From: CAYLUN01 sp964386865
GTDB lineage: Bacteria; Verrucomicrobiota; Kiritimatiellia; RFP12; UBA1067
Direction of reading: 5' to 3'
Assembly (NCBI GenBank): GCA_964386865.1
Contig: CAYLUN010000026.1
Span: forward strand, 1-63,477
DNA: 63,477 nt
Positions within the stretch are counted from its first letter, which is position 1. Each line of letters starts with the position of its first letter. The position numbers and the translations under genes are program-made. Shown here in pieces: positions 41,863-50,494 of this stretch. Under the pieces are notes generated by a model that saw only the letters and a list, made by a program, of their open reading frames with translations, was not told the origin of the DNA and did no database searches.

Positions 41863-44430
41863 ATGAACAGACGGTTGATCGGAGTTTGGGTGTCGGTCGT
41901 TGCGTTCGCGGTTGCGGCGCAGGCTCAGGTGCAGACGTGGATCGACGGCACAGGCGACAAGGTCTGGAGCACGAACGCGGCGAACTGGGACGCGGGCGCG
42001 GTCTGGGTGAACGGCGACAGCGCGATCTTTTCGGGCGGAGCGGGCACGCTCTTCGGCGAGACGGTTGACATTTCCGCGACTGTGACCGTGGCGAACGTGA
42101 CGTTTCAGACCAACGGCTACGTGATCGCGGACGCGAACAAGGACGGCGCGCTGTCGGTGGCGGGCACCCCGAGCGTAATCACCGTTGTAAACGCGTCGGA
42201 CACGGGAACCGTCAGCGCGGCGATCGGCGGCTACGGGGGCTTCACCAAGGCCGGTGCCGGCGTGCTCAACCTCACTGTCACGAACTCGTACGCGGGGACG
42301 ACGACGGTGGCGGCTGGCACGTTGCGCCTCGCGAACTCCATCGCGCTGGCGCTGGGCTCTACGGCCGCGGGCAGCTACACGGTTGTGGAGACCAACGCGA
42401 CGCTCGACCTGAACGGCTGCTATGTGCTGGCGACAACGGGCGAGAAGCTCACGATCTCCGGCGCGGGGACGGACGGCAAGGGCGCCCTTGTGAACACGGG
42501 GCCGGACATGACCAACCGCGACATCAACGAGCTGATCCTGCAGGCCGACGCGGTGGTCGGCGGGCCGCGCCGGATGGACTTCGCGGCCTGCAACGGCAAC
42601 GGCAAGACGCTGACGAAGATGGGTGCTCACCAGCTGTGTATGAAGAACGTGTCGAACGTCGAGATCGTGATGCACGAGGGCATTTACACCCTGCTTGCGG
42701 ACGACCGCGCGCTCGGCGGGGCCACGCCCGGCAACACCACCGTCCACGGCGGCACCCTGAACGCGTGGAACACGATGACCGTGTCCGAGCGCATTTTCTT
42801 CAACGGCGGCACGATCGCGCAGGGCAACGTCAACAACATGTTTTATCTGTCGGGCCTGCTCACCGTGAACAGCAACGTCTTCGTCACCTCGGGCGGCACG
42901 CGCGGCGTCGAGATCAGCGGGTTCGTGGACGGGGCCGGCGGCTTCACGCAGTCCGGCTCCGGCTGGCTTTTCGTGACCGGCTCCACCAACGCCTACACGG
43001 GCCCCACCACGATCTACGGCGGCTGCCCGCTGTACGTCGGGCGCACGAACCTGTACGCGGGCGTGCTGGGCTTCGGGACGGTCACGAACTCCGGCAACCT
43101 CTTCGGCTATTCAAGCCGCCTCTGTCAGGGGAACATTGTGAACGGCGGCAACCTGTACCTGTGCACCGGCCTGCTGTCGGCGGCGGGCAGCGTGTTAAAC
43201 AACGGCTCCCTGTACGTCGACCGCGGGGGCGCGTTCGCGCTGTCGAACGCCTTCTCCGGAACCGGCTTCATCTACGTTCGCTCCAACGCCAGCGTCACGG
43301 TGGACGGCACTTGCTCGACCAACGGCGAGCTGCGGATCGGCTTCGGCAGCTTCTCCCTTGCGAACGGCGCGCTCTTCCGCTTCACGCGCGAGCTGCAGGT
43401 GGCCGACCGGCTGAACCTGCTCTACCAGGCTGACCCGTCGAACGTGACGGCGGTTATGAACATCCCGGCGGGGTGCACGCTGTACGCGCAGGCGATCACG
43501 TTCGGCAACGGAACGAACGTGGTGAACGGCGGCATGACGAGCGTCGTCAATCACGCGGGCACCCTCAAGACGACGGGGGCGGCGGCCGAGGGTAACGGCA
43601 TCCGCCTGGGCCACTACCCCCAAGCGTATAGCGTGTACAACATGCAGGCCGGCACGCTCACGATCGGGGCGGACTGGGATTTGTGCTGCGCGACGGACGG
43701 CACAGGCTGGTTCAACATGACGGGCGGCGAGGTGTTCGCGAAGCGCGTGATGCTCAACGAGCGCAACGCCGACGGGGGCTTCGGCCGCCTGACGGTGTCG
43801 GGCGGCGTGCTTTACCTCGGGACGCTGACCGGGGCGGAGAACGCCTACACGAACGGCATCATGGCTGACGCGTACGCGCGTTACTTGGTCGAGCTGGGCG
43901 GCGCGGGCGGCACGATCCGCGCGGCGACGAACCTCTGGATACCGGCCGGCGCGACGCTCTACGGTGAGGGCGAGAGCGCGATCACGTTCGACACGCAGGC
44001 GTGGACGGTGACGCTGACGAACAAGCTGACGGGCGCGGGCGGCCTGAACAAGGCGGGCTCGGGAGACCTGGTGCTGCGGGGCACGAACACGTACGCAGGC
44101 GCCACCCGCCTCTTGCAGGGCCGCACGCTGCCGGTGACGACCACCGCGCTGCCGGCCGGCGGGCAGGTGCTGTTCGGCGTGGCGGCGGACGATCAAGGCG
44201 GGCGGCTGCACAGCGACGGCGACCTGTCCCTGTCCGGCATCGTCGTGGGCGTCGCGAACCCCGAGGATTTGGACACGAGCAAGAGCTACACGATCGCCAC
44301 GTATGGCGCCGCGCTGACCGGTCAGGTGGGGGCGGATACGCTGCCGGGGCCGTGGTACGTGTGCTACGACTGGCCGAACAAGCGCGTGCAGCTGAAGGCG
44401 GCAATCGGCACGCTGATCATGATGCAGTAG
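41863..44430 (+). CDS. Autotransporter-type beta-strand repeat surface protein
   Basis: An 855-residue exported protein with a signal peptide (MNRRLIGVWVSVVAFAVAAQA). The body is Gly/Asn/Thr-rich parallel-beta-helix-like sequence. It contains autotransporter-associated repeats such as GGFTKAGAGVLNLTVTNSYA with TTTVAAGTLRLAN, and GGLNKAGSGDLVLRGTNTYA near the C-terminus. There is no C-terminal translocator barrel, and I see no PEP-CTERM or LPxTG-type anchor; it ends LIMMQ. It may be secreted or attach by other means, perhaps binding polysaccharide. ACAGGAG precedes the ATG at 41863. Its 3' end overlaps the convergent acyltransferase gene by 14 bases. Confidence 0.82.
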   Translation: MNRRLIGVWVSVVAFAVAAQAQVQTWIDGTGDKVWSTNAANWDAGAVWVNGDSAIFSGGAGTLFGETVDISATVTVANVTFQTNGYVIADANKDGALSVAGTPSVITVVNASDTGTVSAAIGGYGGFTKAGAGVLNLTVTNSYAGTTTVAAGTLRLANSIALALGSTAAGSYTVVETNATLDLNGCYVLATTGEKLTISGAGTDGKGALVNTGPDMTNRDINELILQADAVVGGPRRMDFAACNGNGKTLTKMGAHQLCMKNVSNVEIVMHEGIYTLLADDRALGGATPGNTTVHGGTLNAWNTMTVSERIFFNGGTIAQGNVNNMFYLSGLLTVNSNVFVTSGGTRGVEISGFVDGAGGFTQSGSGWLFVTGSTNAYTGPTTIYGGCPLYVGRTNLYAGVLGFGTVTNSGNLFGYSSRLCQGNIVNGGNLYLCTGLLSAAGSVLNNGSLYVDRGGAFALSNAFSGTGFIYVRSNASVTVDGTCSTNGELRIGFGSFSLANGALFRFTRELQVADRLNLLYQADPSNVTAVMNIPAGCTLYAQAITFGNGTNVVNGGMTSVVNHAGTLKTTGAAAEGNGIRLGHYPQAYSVYNMQAGTLTIGADWDLCCATDGTGWFNMTGGEVFAKRVMLNERNADGGFGRLTVSGGVLYLGTLTGAENAYTNGIMADAYARYLVELGGAGGTIRAATNLWIPAGATLYGEGESAITFDTQAWTVTLTNKLTGAGGLNKAGSGDLVLRGTNTYAGATRLLQGRTLPVTTTALPAGGQVLFGVAADDQGGRLHSDGDLSLSGIVVGVANPEDLDTSKSYTIATYGAALTGQVGADTLPGPWYVCYDWPNKRVQLKAAIGTLIMMQ

Positions 44431-45394
44431 CGCCGGCGGCGTCTGGGGCGCGGCGCGTCTCTCGCGCGTAGAACGGGTAGCGGGCGCGGTCTTCGCCGGG
44501 GCGAACGTAGCGCCAGCGGCGGTAGCTGAGGCACCAGAGCGAGGGGTGTCGGCGAATGACCTTCGCGATGGCGTCGGAGAGCTGCTGGGTGCGGTCGGCA
44601 TCGGCGACGGCTGGATCCGGAAGGAAGAGGTCGCTGCCCTCGATGCGGTAGCGGCCGTCCTTGAGCGGACGCGCCCACACGAAGAGGATGGGCACGCCAA
44701 GCTTGCGCGAGAGGGTTGCCGGGGTCATGGAGACGCAGACCGGCACGCCGAAGAAGTCGCACCAGGTTCCGCCGTCGGCGATGGCCATGTGCTGGTCGAT
44801 CAGCAGGCCGACGTGCTTGCCGTTCCTGAGCGCCCGGATCAGCGGGCGGGCGGCGCCTTCAACCGGGATGATCTCCAGGCCGAGCAGGGCGCGCTGGCGC
44901 GTCAGGAGCGCGGTCATGGCCAGGGAGCCGATCTGCTTCGCAACGCACAGGATCGGGAGGCCTCGCAGCACGCTCGCCTGCGCGATGAGCTCCCAGTTTC
45001 CCAAGTGGGCGCCGAGCATCACGGTGGGCTGGTGCTCGCGGAGGCGCTCCAGCACGCCGGGGGCGAACTCGACTTGCGCGAGGACGCGTTCGCGCGTGTC
45101 CCGAAGCAGCCAGAACAGGTCGAGGACCGTGCGTATCATGATGTGGTAGGAGCGCCGGATGATGACGCGCTCGCGAGGGGCGGTCATGCGCCGCCCGAAC
45201 ATGAGGCGCAGGTTGGCCCGCGAGATGCGCATGCCGCGGCGGTCAAACACATGGCCGAGCGCGACAATGAGGCCGGCGAGGCGGTTGATCTGCCTGGCGG
45301 AAAGGCGCGGCAGCGCCGTCTGGGCCAGCCAGATGCCGAACCACTCCAGGGGCCTGCGCAATTGCCTGCCTATCGTTCGCGCTCGTCGTCTCAT
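44417..45394 (-). CDS. LpxL/HtrB-like lysophospholipid acyltransferase, paralogue 1
   Basis: An inner-membrane acyltransferase of the late lipid A acyltransferase (LpxL/LpxM) family, 325 residues. The catalytic HxxxxE motif is in GAHLGNWE. Further blocks are LLIDQHMAIADGGTWCDFFG and WCLSYRRWRY near the end. The ATG at 45394 is chosen because it begins the basic N-terminus before the first hydrophobic helix; the open frame further upstream is low-complexity spacer. It is closely related to the next upstream gene in both protein and DNA sequence, so the pair is a tandem duplication. The acceptor could be lipid A or another envelope lipid. Confidence 0.85.
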   Translation of the reverse strand: MRRRARTIGRQLRRPLEWFGIWLAQTALPRLSARQINRLAGLIVALGHVFDRRGMRISRANLRLMFGRRMTAPRERVIIRRSYHIMIRTVLDLFWLLRDTRERVLAQVEFAPGVLERLREHQPTVMLGAHLGNWELIAQASVLRGLPILCVAKQIGSLAMTALLTRQRALLGLEIIPVEGAARPLIRALRNGKHVGLLIDQHMAIADGGTWCDFFGVPVCVSMTPATLSRKLGVPILFVWARPLKDGRYRIEGSDLFLPDPAVADADRTQQLSDAIAKVIRRHPSLWCLSYRRWRYVRPGEDRARYPFYARETRRAPDAAGATAS

Positions 45395-45423
45395 TTGGCG
45401 AAAGAATAGCAGACGTTCAGGCG

Positions 45424-45451
45424 AGAGAAAAGCAAAAGAGAAAAGCAAAAC
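45424..45451. repeat. AGAGAAAAGCAAA direct repeat
   Basis: AGAGAAAAGCAAA appears twice in tandem in the spacer between the two acyltransferase genes. Confidence 0.5.
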
Positions 45452-45495
45452 AGACAGCGAATGCCAATGGCGCGTGTGTGGAGGCTGGCCACGGG

Positions 45496-46455
45496 TCAGG
45501 CGGACTTGGGCGGGAACTTCACGCGTGCGTAGCCGGGGTAGCGAGCGGGGGTGTCGCCGGGGCGGATGTAGCGCCAGCGGCGGTAGTTGAGGCACCAGAG
45601 CGAAGGAAAGCGGCGGATCACGCGCTCGAAGGCGTGGGCGATCTGCTGCGAGCGGGCTTGATCATCGACCGCAGGGTCCGGCGGGAAGATCTCGCCGGGC
45701 TCGATGCGGTAGCGGCCGTCCTTCAGCGGGCGCGACCAGACAAAGATGATCGGCACGCGCAGGCGTCTGGACAGCGTCGCCGGCGCGACCGAGAGGCCCG
45801 CCGGGACGCCGAAGAAGTCGACCCAGACGCCCCCCTCCCAGACGTGCGTGTGCTGGTCGATCAGCAGGCCGATGGTGGTGCCTCGCCTCAGCGCGTGCAT
45901 GAGGTGGCGCAGGGCTCCGTCGGCTGGCACGATCTGCTGGCCGATGGTCGAGCGCAACTGCGTGAGGCGGGCGGTCATCTCGGCGGAGCCGATCGTCTTG
46001 GCGACGGACATCACGGGGATGCCTGTGGCGACGCAGGCCTGCGAGAGGATCTCCCAGTTGCCGAAGTGGGCGCTGACCGAGACGGAGGGCTGGCTGGCGC
46101 GTAGCGACTCGAGCACGCCCGGCGCGAAGGAGACCTGGTCGAGGATGCGGGCGCGCGTGTCGCGCGACATCCAGAAGACGTTGACGAGCACCCGCGCCAT
46201 GTTCCGGTAGGCGCTTCGCACGAGGGCGCGCTCGCGGCGCGGGGTCATGCGCGAGCCGAACATCAGGCGCAGGTTAGCCCGCGCGACGGCTTTCCCGAAG
46301 CCGTCGAACAGGTAGGTGCTGTCGGCGATGAAACGGGAGAGCTGCTGTAGCCCTTTGAGCGACAGCGGCGGAATGATTGCCAGCCCGATCCAGATCAGCA
46401 GCCACTCGAAGGGCCTGCGTAGGCGGCGGTAAGCGGTCTTAACCTTTCTGGCCAT
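45496..46455 (-). CDS. LpxL/HtrB-like lysophospholipid acyltransferase, paralogue 2
   Basis: A 319-residue acyltransferase of the same family as its downstream neighbour. HxxxxE is in SAHFGNWE, followed by LLIDQHTHVWEGGVWVDFFG and WCLNYRRWRYIRPGD. The N-terminus carries basic residues and one hydrophobic helix (EWLLIWIGLAIIPPLSL). The two copies are alignable along their length, with near-identical nucleotide stretches at the 3' ends (around 44505-44545 and 45568-45605). It begins 9 bases after the stop of the coiled-coil gene, so the three genes form an operon. Two copies may act in succession on one lipid A-type acceptor. Confidence 0.85.
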   Translation of the reverse strand: MARKVKTAYRRLRRPFEWLLIWIGLAIIPPLSLKGLQQLSRFIADSTYLFDGFGKAVARANLRLMFGSRMTPRRERALVRSAYRNMARVLVNVFWMSRDTRARILDQVSFAPGVLESLRASQPSVSVSAHFGNWEILSQACVATGIPVMSVAKTIGSAEMTARLTQLRSTIGQQIVPADGALRHLMHALRRGTTIGLLIDQHTHVWEGGVWVDFFGVPAGLSVAPATLSRRLRVPIIFVWSRPLKDGRYRIEPGEIFPPDPAVDDQARSQQIAHAFERVIRRFPSLWCLNYRRWRYIRPGDTPARYPGYARVKFPPKSA

Positions 46456-46464
46456 AGGACGTGG

Positions 46465-47778
46465 TCACCACATGTCGCCGAGGGGGCCGCAGGGGAGGAT
46501 CTCGACGGTCGCCTCGGCCTCTTCGCCGGCCGCGAAGCAGGCGACGCCGACCACGACGCGCAGGGGCATGTGGTCGGGGATGGTGAAGCCGCGCTTGCGC
46601 TTGCTGCCCTCCCAGACGATGTTCATGCGGTTGTAGGAGTAGTGCTTGGCCATGCGGATTTCGGTGGTTTCGGCGAGCATGGGCACAGACATCGAGGCGA
46701 TCAGCCGGTTGTTCTCGCCGACGCTGTAGACGGCGACGCAGGCGGCTGGCCCCGAGTCCTCTTTCAGGGCGGGCCGTCTGGTTGAGAAGGCGACCTTGCA
46801 GACCACGTCGCGGCTGTCGTTGAGGCGCCAGGACATGGCCTTGCCCAGCCACGTGACGGCCTTGCCCTCGCAGTTGACCGTGCCGGCCTTCTTGGTGCCG
46901 CGCACATAAGCCCGCATGGTCTTGGGGTAGGCAAAGATTCCCAGCTCGTCCGGCAGCCCCGGCAGGTTGTAGAGCGAGAAGTCGTGCGAGTAGCTGCCGG
47001 TGCCCTCGTACTTCCACTTGGTGATTTCCGGCGGCCAGTCTTTGTCGACCTCCAGCGGCCGGACGAGGTAGGCCTGCGCGGCGGCGGGCAGGTCGTCCAG
47101 CGTGAGCGCGGCGAGGTTGCGGGAGGTGGGGGCGGGGGCCTCGGCCCGCTCCTTGAGGTTGGCGACATCCGGGACGGGCGGCATGAGTCGGCAGCGCGCG
47201 CCGGCCTCGTCGAAGAGCCGGCTGGCGGCGTCTTTGCGCTGCAGCACGACGCGCACGCGGGTGGCTTCCTTTTTCACGGCCGCGGACGCTTGGGCCTGGT
47301 CGTCTGCCGCGAGCCGGCTTTGGAGCTGGTCGAGGGCGGCGACATATTTTTCGGCAAGCCCGCGCGCGCGGTCGCTGCGGGTGAGGTCGCCGAGCGCGCG
47401 TTGGCCCGCGTATTCGTCTTGTATCAAACGGAGGGCCTCGACCGAGCTGCTCAGGGACTCTTTGGTGAGTTCCGGCACGGTTTCGAACGGGTCGGGCTCG
47501 CCGCCCAGCGCCTGCATGAAGCGCGAGGCCTCCTTGCGCACGGCCTCGATGCCGGCCGGGTCTTTGGACTCCTTCAGGCGTGTGGAGAGGCGCTTCAGCG
47601 CGAGCACGTATCCCTCCGCCAGCGGCAGCAGGGCGGCGTTGTAGGCTTCCGCCTGCTTGACGAGCTCGGCGTGAAGGGTTCCGCGCAGGCGCGCGGCGTC
47701 GGCCGGGAGGGCCTGCTCGGCCGTCTGGGCCGCGGCGGCGAGGCTGAACAGGCAGAGGCAAGTCAGGGCGTATCGCAT
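46465..47778 (-). CDS. Exported protein of unknown function with helical N-terminal half
   Basis: A 437-residue protein with a Sec signal (MRYALTCLCLFSLAAAAQTA). Residues about 25-190 are predicted long helices rich in Ala, Glu, Lys and Leu, possibly coiled coil. After a Pro-rich linker a beta-rich C-terminal domain of about 230 residues follows, with WKYEGTGSYSHDFSLYNLPG, which could be a lectin-like sandwich. No family is recognised with confidence. GGAG precedes the ATG at 47778, and TATAGT (minus strand, 47818-47813) is a plausible -10 box. It heads the acyltransferase operon, suggesting an envelope role. Confidence 0.72.
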   Translation of the reverse strand: MRYALTCLCLFSLAAAAQTAEQALPADAARLRGTLHAELVKQAEAYNAALLPLAEGYVLALKRLSTRLKESKDPAGIEAVRKEASRFMQALGGEPDPFETVPELTKESLSSSVEALRLIQDEYAGQRALGDLTRSDRARGLAEKYVAALDQLQSRLAADDQAQASAAVKKEATRVRVVLQRKDAASRLFDEAGARCRLMPPVPDVANLKERAEAPAPTSRNLAALTLDDLPAAAQAYLVRPLEVDKDWPPEITKWKYEGTGSYSHDFSLYNLPGLPDELGIFAYPKTMRAYVRGTKKAGTVNCEGKAVTWLGKAMSWRLNDSRDVVCKVAFSTRRPALKEDSGPAACVAVYSVGENNRLIASMSVPMLAETTEIRMAKHYSYNRMNIVWEGSKRKRGFTIPDHMPLRVVVGVACFAAGEEAEATVEILPCGPLGDMW

Positions 47779-47865
47779 GAGGGGGCTCCGGTGCTGGGAA
47801 ATTACGGCGGGCACTATAGCAAAATCGGTCGGCGGCGGCGGCAGAAAAAACGCGGATTTTCGCGG

Positions 47866-47894
47866 TTGCACCGGGGCGGCAAGTATGCTAATTT
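47866..47894 (+). promoter_or_regulatory. Sigma-70-like promoter immediately before adk
   Basis: TTGCAC (47866-47871), a 17-base spacer, and TAATTT (47889-47894). Transcription would start near 47901, only about 7 bases before the ATG at 47908. Confidence 0.5.
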
Positions 47895-47907
47895 TAATAA
47901 CTTCCAT

Positions 47908-48558
47908 ATGAAACTTGTCATTCTCTTAGGTGCGCCGGGCTCAGGTAAGGGTACGATCGCGGGACGTTTGGTCGCTTCTGACGGCGTGTTTCGGCACGTG
48001 TCGAGCGGGGATCTGCTGCGTGACGCGGTCAGGCAGCAAACGCCTGCCGGTCTTGAGGCGGACGGCTTCATGAAGCGGGGCGAGCTGGTGCCCGACGCGC
48101 TGATCGCGCGCATGATCGCGGATCTGATGGCGGGGATCAGCGGCCCGTGCACGCTGCTGCTGGACGGCTTCCCCCGCACGGTGACGCAGGCGAAGATCTT
48201 GGACGAGACGGCGACCCGCTGCGGCGCGGAGCTGGGCAGCGTCGTTCTGCTGGAGGTCGACGACCCGGTGCTGATCGAGCGCATAGCCGGGCGGCGCCAC
48301 TGCCCGAAATGCGGCATCGGCTACCACGTGACTTTTATCGCGCCCAAGAAGCGGGCGGGCTTTTGCGACGCGTGCGGCACGGAGCTGGCCGTGCGCAAGG
48401 ACGACAACCTCGAGACGGTGAAGAACCGGCTGGCCGTGTTTCGTGCGCAGACGGTTCCGCTGGTGGAGTTCTACGGTTCCCGCGGCCTGTTGCAGAAAGT
48501 GGACGGGACGGGGCCGATCGACGAGATCGCGGGGCGGGTCAGGCGCGTTCTCGCATGA
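47908..48558 (+). CDS. adk: Adenylate kinase with zinc-binding lid
   Basis: Interconverts ATP + AMP and 2 ADP. The 216-residue long-form enzyme has the P-loop LGAPGSGKGT (about 6-15), the AMP-binding FRHVSSGDLLR and LLDGFPRTV, and a lid with two CxxC pairs (CPKC and CDAC) that should bind zinc. No ribosome-binding site precedes the ATG at 47908, and the predicted transcription start is very close, so the mRNA may be nearly leaderless. It overlaps map by the four bases ATGA. It opens the translation cluster here, where secY would be expected upstream but is absent. Confidence 0.95.
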   Translation: MKLVILLGAPGSGKGTIAGRLVASDGVFRHVSSGDLLRDAVRQQTPAGLEADGFMKRGELVPDALIARMIADLMAGISGPCTLLLDGFPRTVTQAKILDETATRCGAELGSVVLLEVDDPVLIERIAGRRHCPKCGIGYHVTFIAPKKRAGFCDACGTELAVRKDDNLETVKNRLAVFRAQTVPLVEFYGSRGLLQKVDGTGPIDEIAGRVRRVLA

Positions 48559-49304
48559 AGATTCCGCTGAAGAGCGCCGCCGAACTGGAGGCGATGCGGG
48601 AGAGTTGCCGCCTGACGGCGGAGGTGCTGGGCCAAGTTGCGGAGGCGGTTCGGCCAGGCGTGACGACGGGCGAGCTGGACGCCCTGACGAGGAAGTTGAT
48701 CGGAGAGAGGGGCGCCAAGCCCTCGTTCCTCGGCTACCGCGGATATCCGGCTGCGATTTGTATTTCAGTCAACGACGAGGTGATCCACGGCATTCCCGGA
48801 CGGAGGGTTGTCCTGCCGGGGGATGTGGTGAGCCTCGACGTGGGAGTGTACTACAACGGGTTCCACGGGGACTCGGCTACCACCGTGATGGTGGGTGTGA
48901 CGGACCCCGAGGTGATCCGGCTGGTGGAGACGACCAAGCGGGCTCTGGCCGCCGCAGTGGCGGCCGTGAGGCCGGGCGGTCGTCTCTCGGATGTGTCCCA
49001 CGCGGTGGAGTGCATCGCGCGGGAGTCCGGCTGCTCAGTGGTGAGGGAATTTGTGGGCCACGGCGTGGGGCGTCACCTCCACGAGGATCCGCAAGTGCCG
49101 AACTACGGGGCGCCGGGGCGCGGCCCCGTCCTGAAGCCCGGGATGACGTTGGCGATCGAGCCGATGGTCAACCTCGGGCGTCCGGAGGTGGTCGTGCTGG
49201 ACGACAAGTGGACAGTGGTAACGCGTGACGGGAAGCCGTCCGCGCACTTCGAGCACACAGTGGCCGTGCTTGAAGAAAGGGCGGAAGTTCTGACGCTGGC
49301 ATAG
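48555..49304 (+). CDS. map: Methionine aminopeptidase, type I
   Basis: Removes the initiator Met from nascent proteins. The 249-residue protein has the type I fold with the five metal ligands in the expected blocks: SLDVGVYYNGFHGDSA (two Asp), EFVGHGVGRHLHEDP (His), AIEPMVNLGRP (Glu) and SAHFEHTVAVLE (Glu). The start ATG at 48555 overlaps the adk stop (ATGA), so translation is coupled. It precedes rpmJ in the usual order for this cluster, but infA, normally between map and rpmJ, has moved to 61863. Confidence 0.95.
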   Translation: MKIPLKSAAELEAMRESCRLTAEVLGQVAEAVRPGVTTGELDALTRKLIGERGAKPSFLGYRGYPAAICISVNDEVIHGIPGRRVVLPGDVVSLDVGVYYNGFHGDSATTVMVGVTDPEVIRLVETTKRALAAAVAAVRPGGRLSDVSHAVECIARESGCSVVREFVGHGVGRHLHEDPQVPNYGAPGRGPVLKPGMTLAIEPMVNLGRPEVVVLDDKWTVVTRDGKPSAHFEHTVAVLEERAEVLTLA

Positions 49305-49324
49305 AGAATTTCCAAACTTTGTGA

Positions 49325-49353
49325 TAGACAAGGTGACGGACTTTTGGTTAAAT
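49325..49353 (+). promoter_or_regulatory. Sigma-70-like promoter of the rpmJ-rplQ operon
   Basis: TAGACA (49325-49330), a 17-base spacer, and TTAAAT (49348-49353). A short TTTTGG/CCAAAA hairpin followed by CCTTTTTTG overlaps it (49342-49367) and could be a weak terminator of map instead. Confidence 0.5.
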
Positions 49354-49385
49354 CCAAAACCTTTTTTGAACGAGGAAAGAAGACC

Positions 49386-49499
49386 ATGAAAGTTCGCAGT
49401 TCAGTGCGGCGCATTTGTGAGCGTTGCCGAGTGGTACGTCGCAAGGGCGTCGTGCGCATTATTTGTACGAATCCCCGCCATAAGCAGCGCCAGGGTTAA
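49386..49499 (+). CDS. rpmJ: 50S ribosomal protein L36
   Basis: A 37-residue zinc-ribbon ribosomal protein. It reads MKVRSSVRRICERCRVVRRK and continues with an ICTNPRHKQRQG end. The zinc ligands are Cys11, Cys14, Cys27 and His32, the C+ form. GAGGAAAG precedes the ATG. rpsM follows after 16 bases. Confidence 0.97.
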   Translation: MKVRSSVRRICERCRVVRRKGVVRIICTNPRHKQRQG

Positions 49500-49515
49500 C
49501 GTAGAGAGGACAACC

Positions 49516-49917
49516 ATGCCGAGATTGATGGGTGTGGATATTCCGGGCAAGAAGCGCGTGGAGTACGCGCTCCGGTACATTCACGGAATCGGTCCCAAGC
49601 GGGCCAGTGACGTGGTCGAGCACTGCAAGGTCGACCCGGCCAAGAAAGCCGACGATCTGACGCCGGACGAGATCCGGCAGATCGTGGCGTTCATCCAAGA
49701 CAACTACCGCGTCGAGGGCGACCTTCGCCGCGAGGTGTCGCAGAACATCCGCCGTCTGATCAGCATCGGCACGTACCGCGGGCTGCGCCACAAGCGCGGG
49801 CTGCCGGTCAGGGGCCAGAGGACGCGCACCAACGCCCGCACCCGCAAGGGCGCCAAGCGGACGGTGGGCGCGGTGCGCGATAAGACGGCGCGCGCGGCCA
49901 TCAAGGCGAAGACCTAA
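49516..49917 (+). CDS. rpsM: 30S ribosomal protein S13
   Basis: A 133-residue small-subunit protein contacting the head, tRNA and the intersubunit bridge. It has the typical N-terminal MPRLMGVDIPGKKRVEYAL and HGIG helix-hairpin-helix region, and the C-terminal GLPVRGQRTRTNARTRKG tail that reaches toward the P site. GAGAGGA precedes the ATG at 49516; the longer upstream frame overlaps rpmJ and is rejected. It is second in the ribosomal operon. Confidence 0.97.
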   Translation: MPRLMGVDIPGKKRVEYALRYIHGIGPKRASDVVEHCKVDPAKKADDLTPDEIRQIVAFIQDNYRVEGDLRREVSQNIRRLISIGTYRGLRHKRGLPVRGQRTRTNARTRKGAKRTVGAVRDKTARAAIKAKT

Positions 49918-50004
49918 TTAACCCCGGCGACGGCGCGGCGGCTCCCGTCCTGAGTGCAGGCCGGGCGGTGCCGCGTCCGCCAAGTATTTCAAAGGCTGAG
50001 ACGC

Positions 50005-50493
50005 ATGAGCGAAGAAGCTGTCAAAAAAGAAGAGCAGGCCGCTGCGCCCGAGCAGCCGGTCCTGAGCGAGGCGGCCGCCGTGATGTCCGCGGGCGATGAG
50101 CCCGCCAAGGCTGCGGACGCCGCGAAGAAAAAGGGCAAGGGCAAGTCGATTCCAGCCGGAATCTGCTACATCCGCTCGTCCTTCAACAACACCCTGGTTT
50201 CCATCACCGACGCGCGCGGCGGCGTGATCGCCTGGAGCTCGGCTGGCAAGGCTGGCTTCAAGGGGTCGCGCAAATGCACGGCGTTCGCGGCGACCATGGT
50301 GGCGCAGGACGCGGCCCGCCAGGCGATAGCCAAGGGCATGCACGAGGTCGAGGTCAAGATTCAGGGCGCGGGCGCGGGACGCGAGTCCGCCGTGCGGGCC
50401 ATCCAGTCCGCCGGCATCCACGTCTCGCTGATCAAGGATTGCACGCCGATCCCCCACAACGGGTGCCGTCCGCGCAAACGGAGGAGAGTCTAA
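50005..50493 (+). CDS. rpsK: 30S ribosomal protein S11 with N-terminal extension
   Basis: A 162-residue platform protein of the small subunit. The conserved part begins at about residue 50 (GICYIRSSFNNTLVSITD) and ends with DCTPIPHNGCRPRKRRRV. The first 45 or so residues are an Ala/Glu/Lys-rich extension absent from the 129-residue E. coli protein. The ATG at 50005 has AAAGG upstream; an internal ATG (residue 27) would give 136 residues. The extension is unlikely to be folded. rpsD starts one base after the stop. Confidence 0.95.
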   Translation: MSEEAVKKEEQAAAPEQPVLSEAAAVMSAGDEPAKAADAAKKKGKGKSIPAGICYIRSSFNNTLVSITDARGGVIAWSSAGKAGFKGSRKCTAFAATMVAQDAARQAIAKGMHEVEVKIQGAGAGRESAVRAIQSAGIHVSLIKDCTPIPHNGCRPRKRRRV

Positions 50494-50494
50494 C

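Noticed and set aside
44417..45595. Extended start of the first acyltransferase (extra 67 residues)
   Set aside because: The extension is a Pro/Arg-rich frame running through the repeat spacer and the end of the neighbouring gene; the ATG at 45394 begins the family-like N-terminus.
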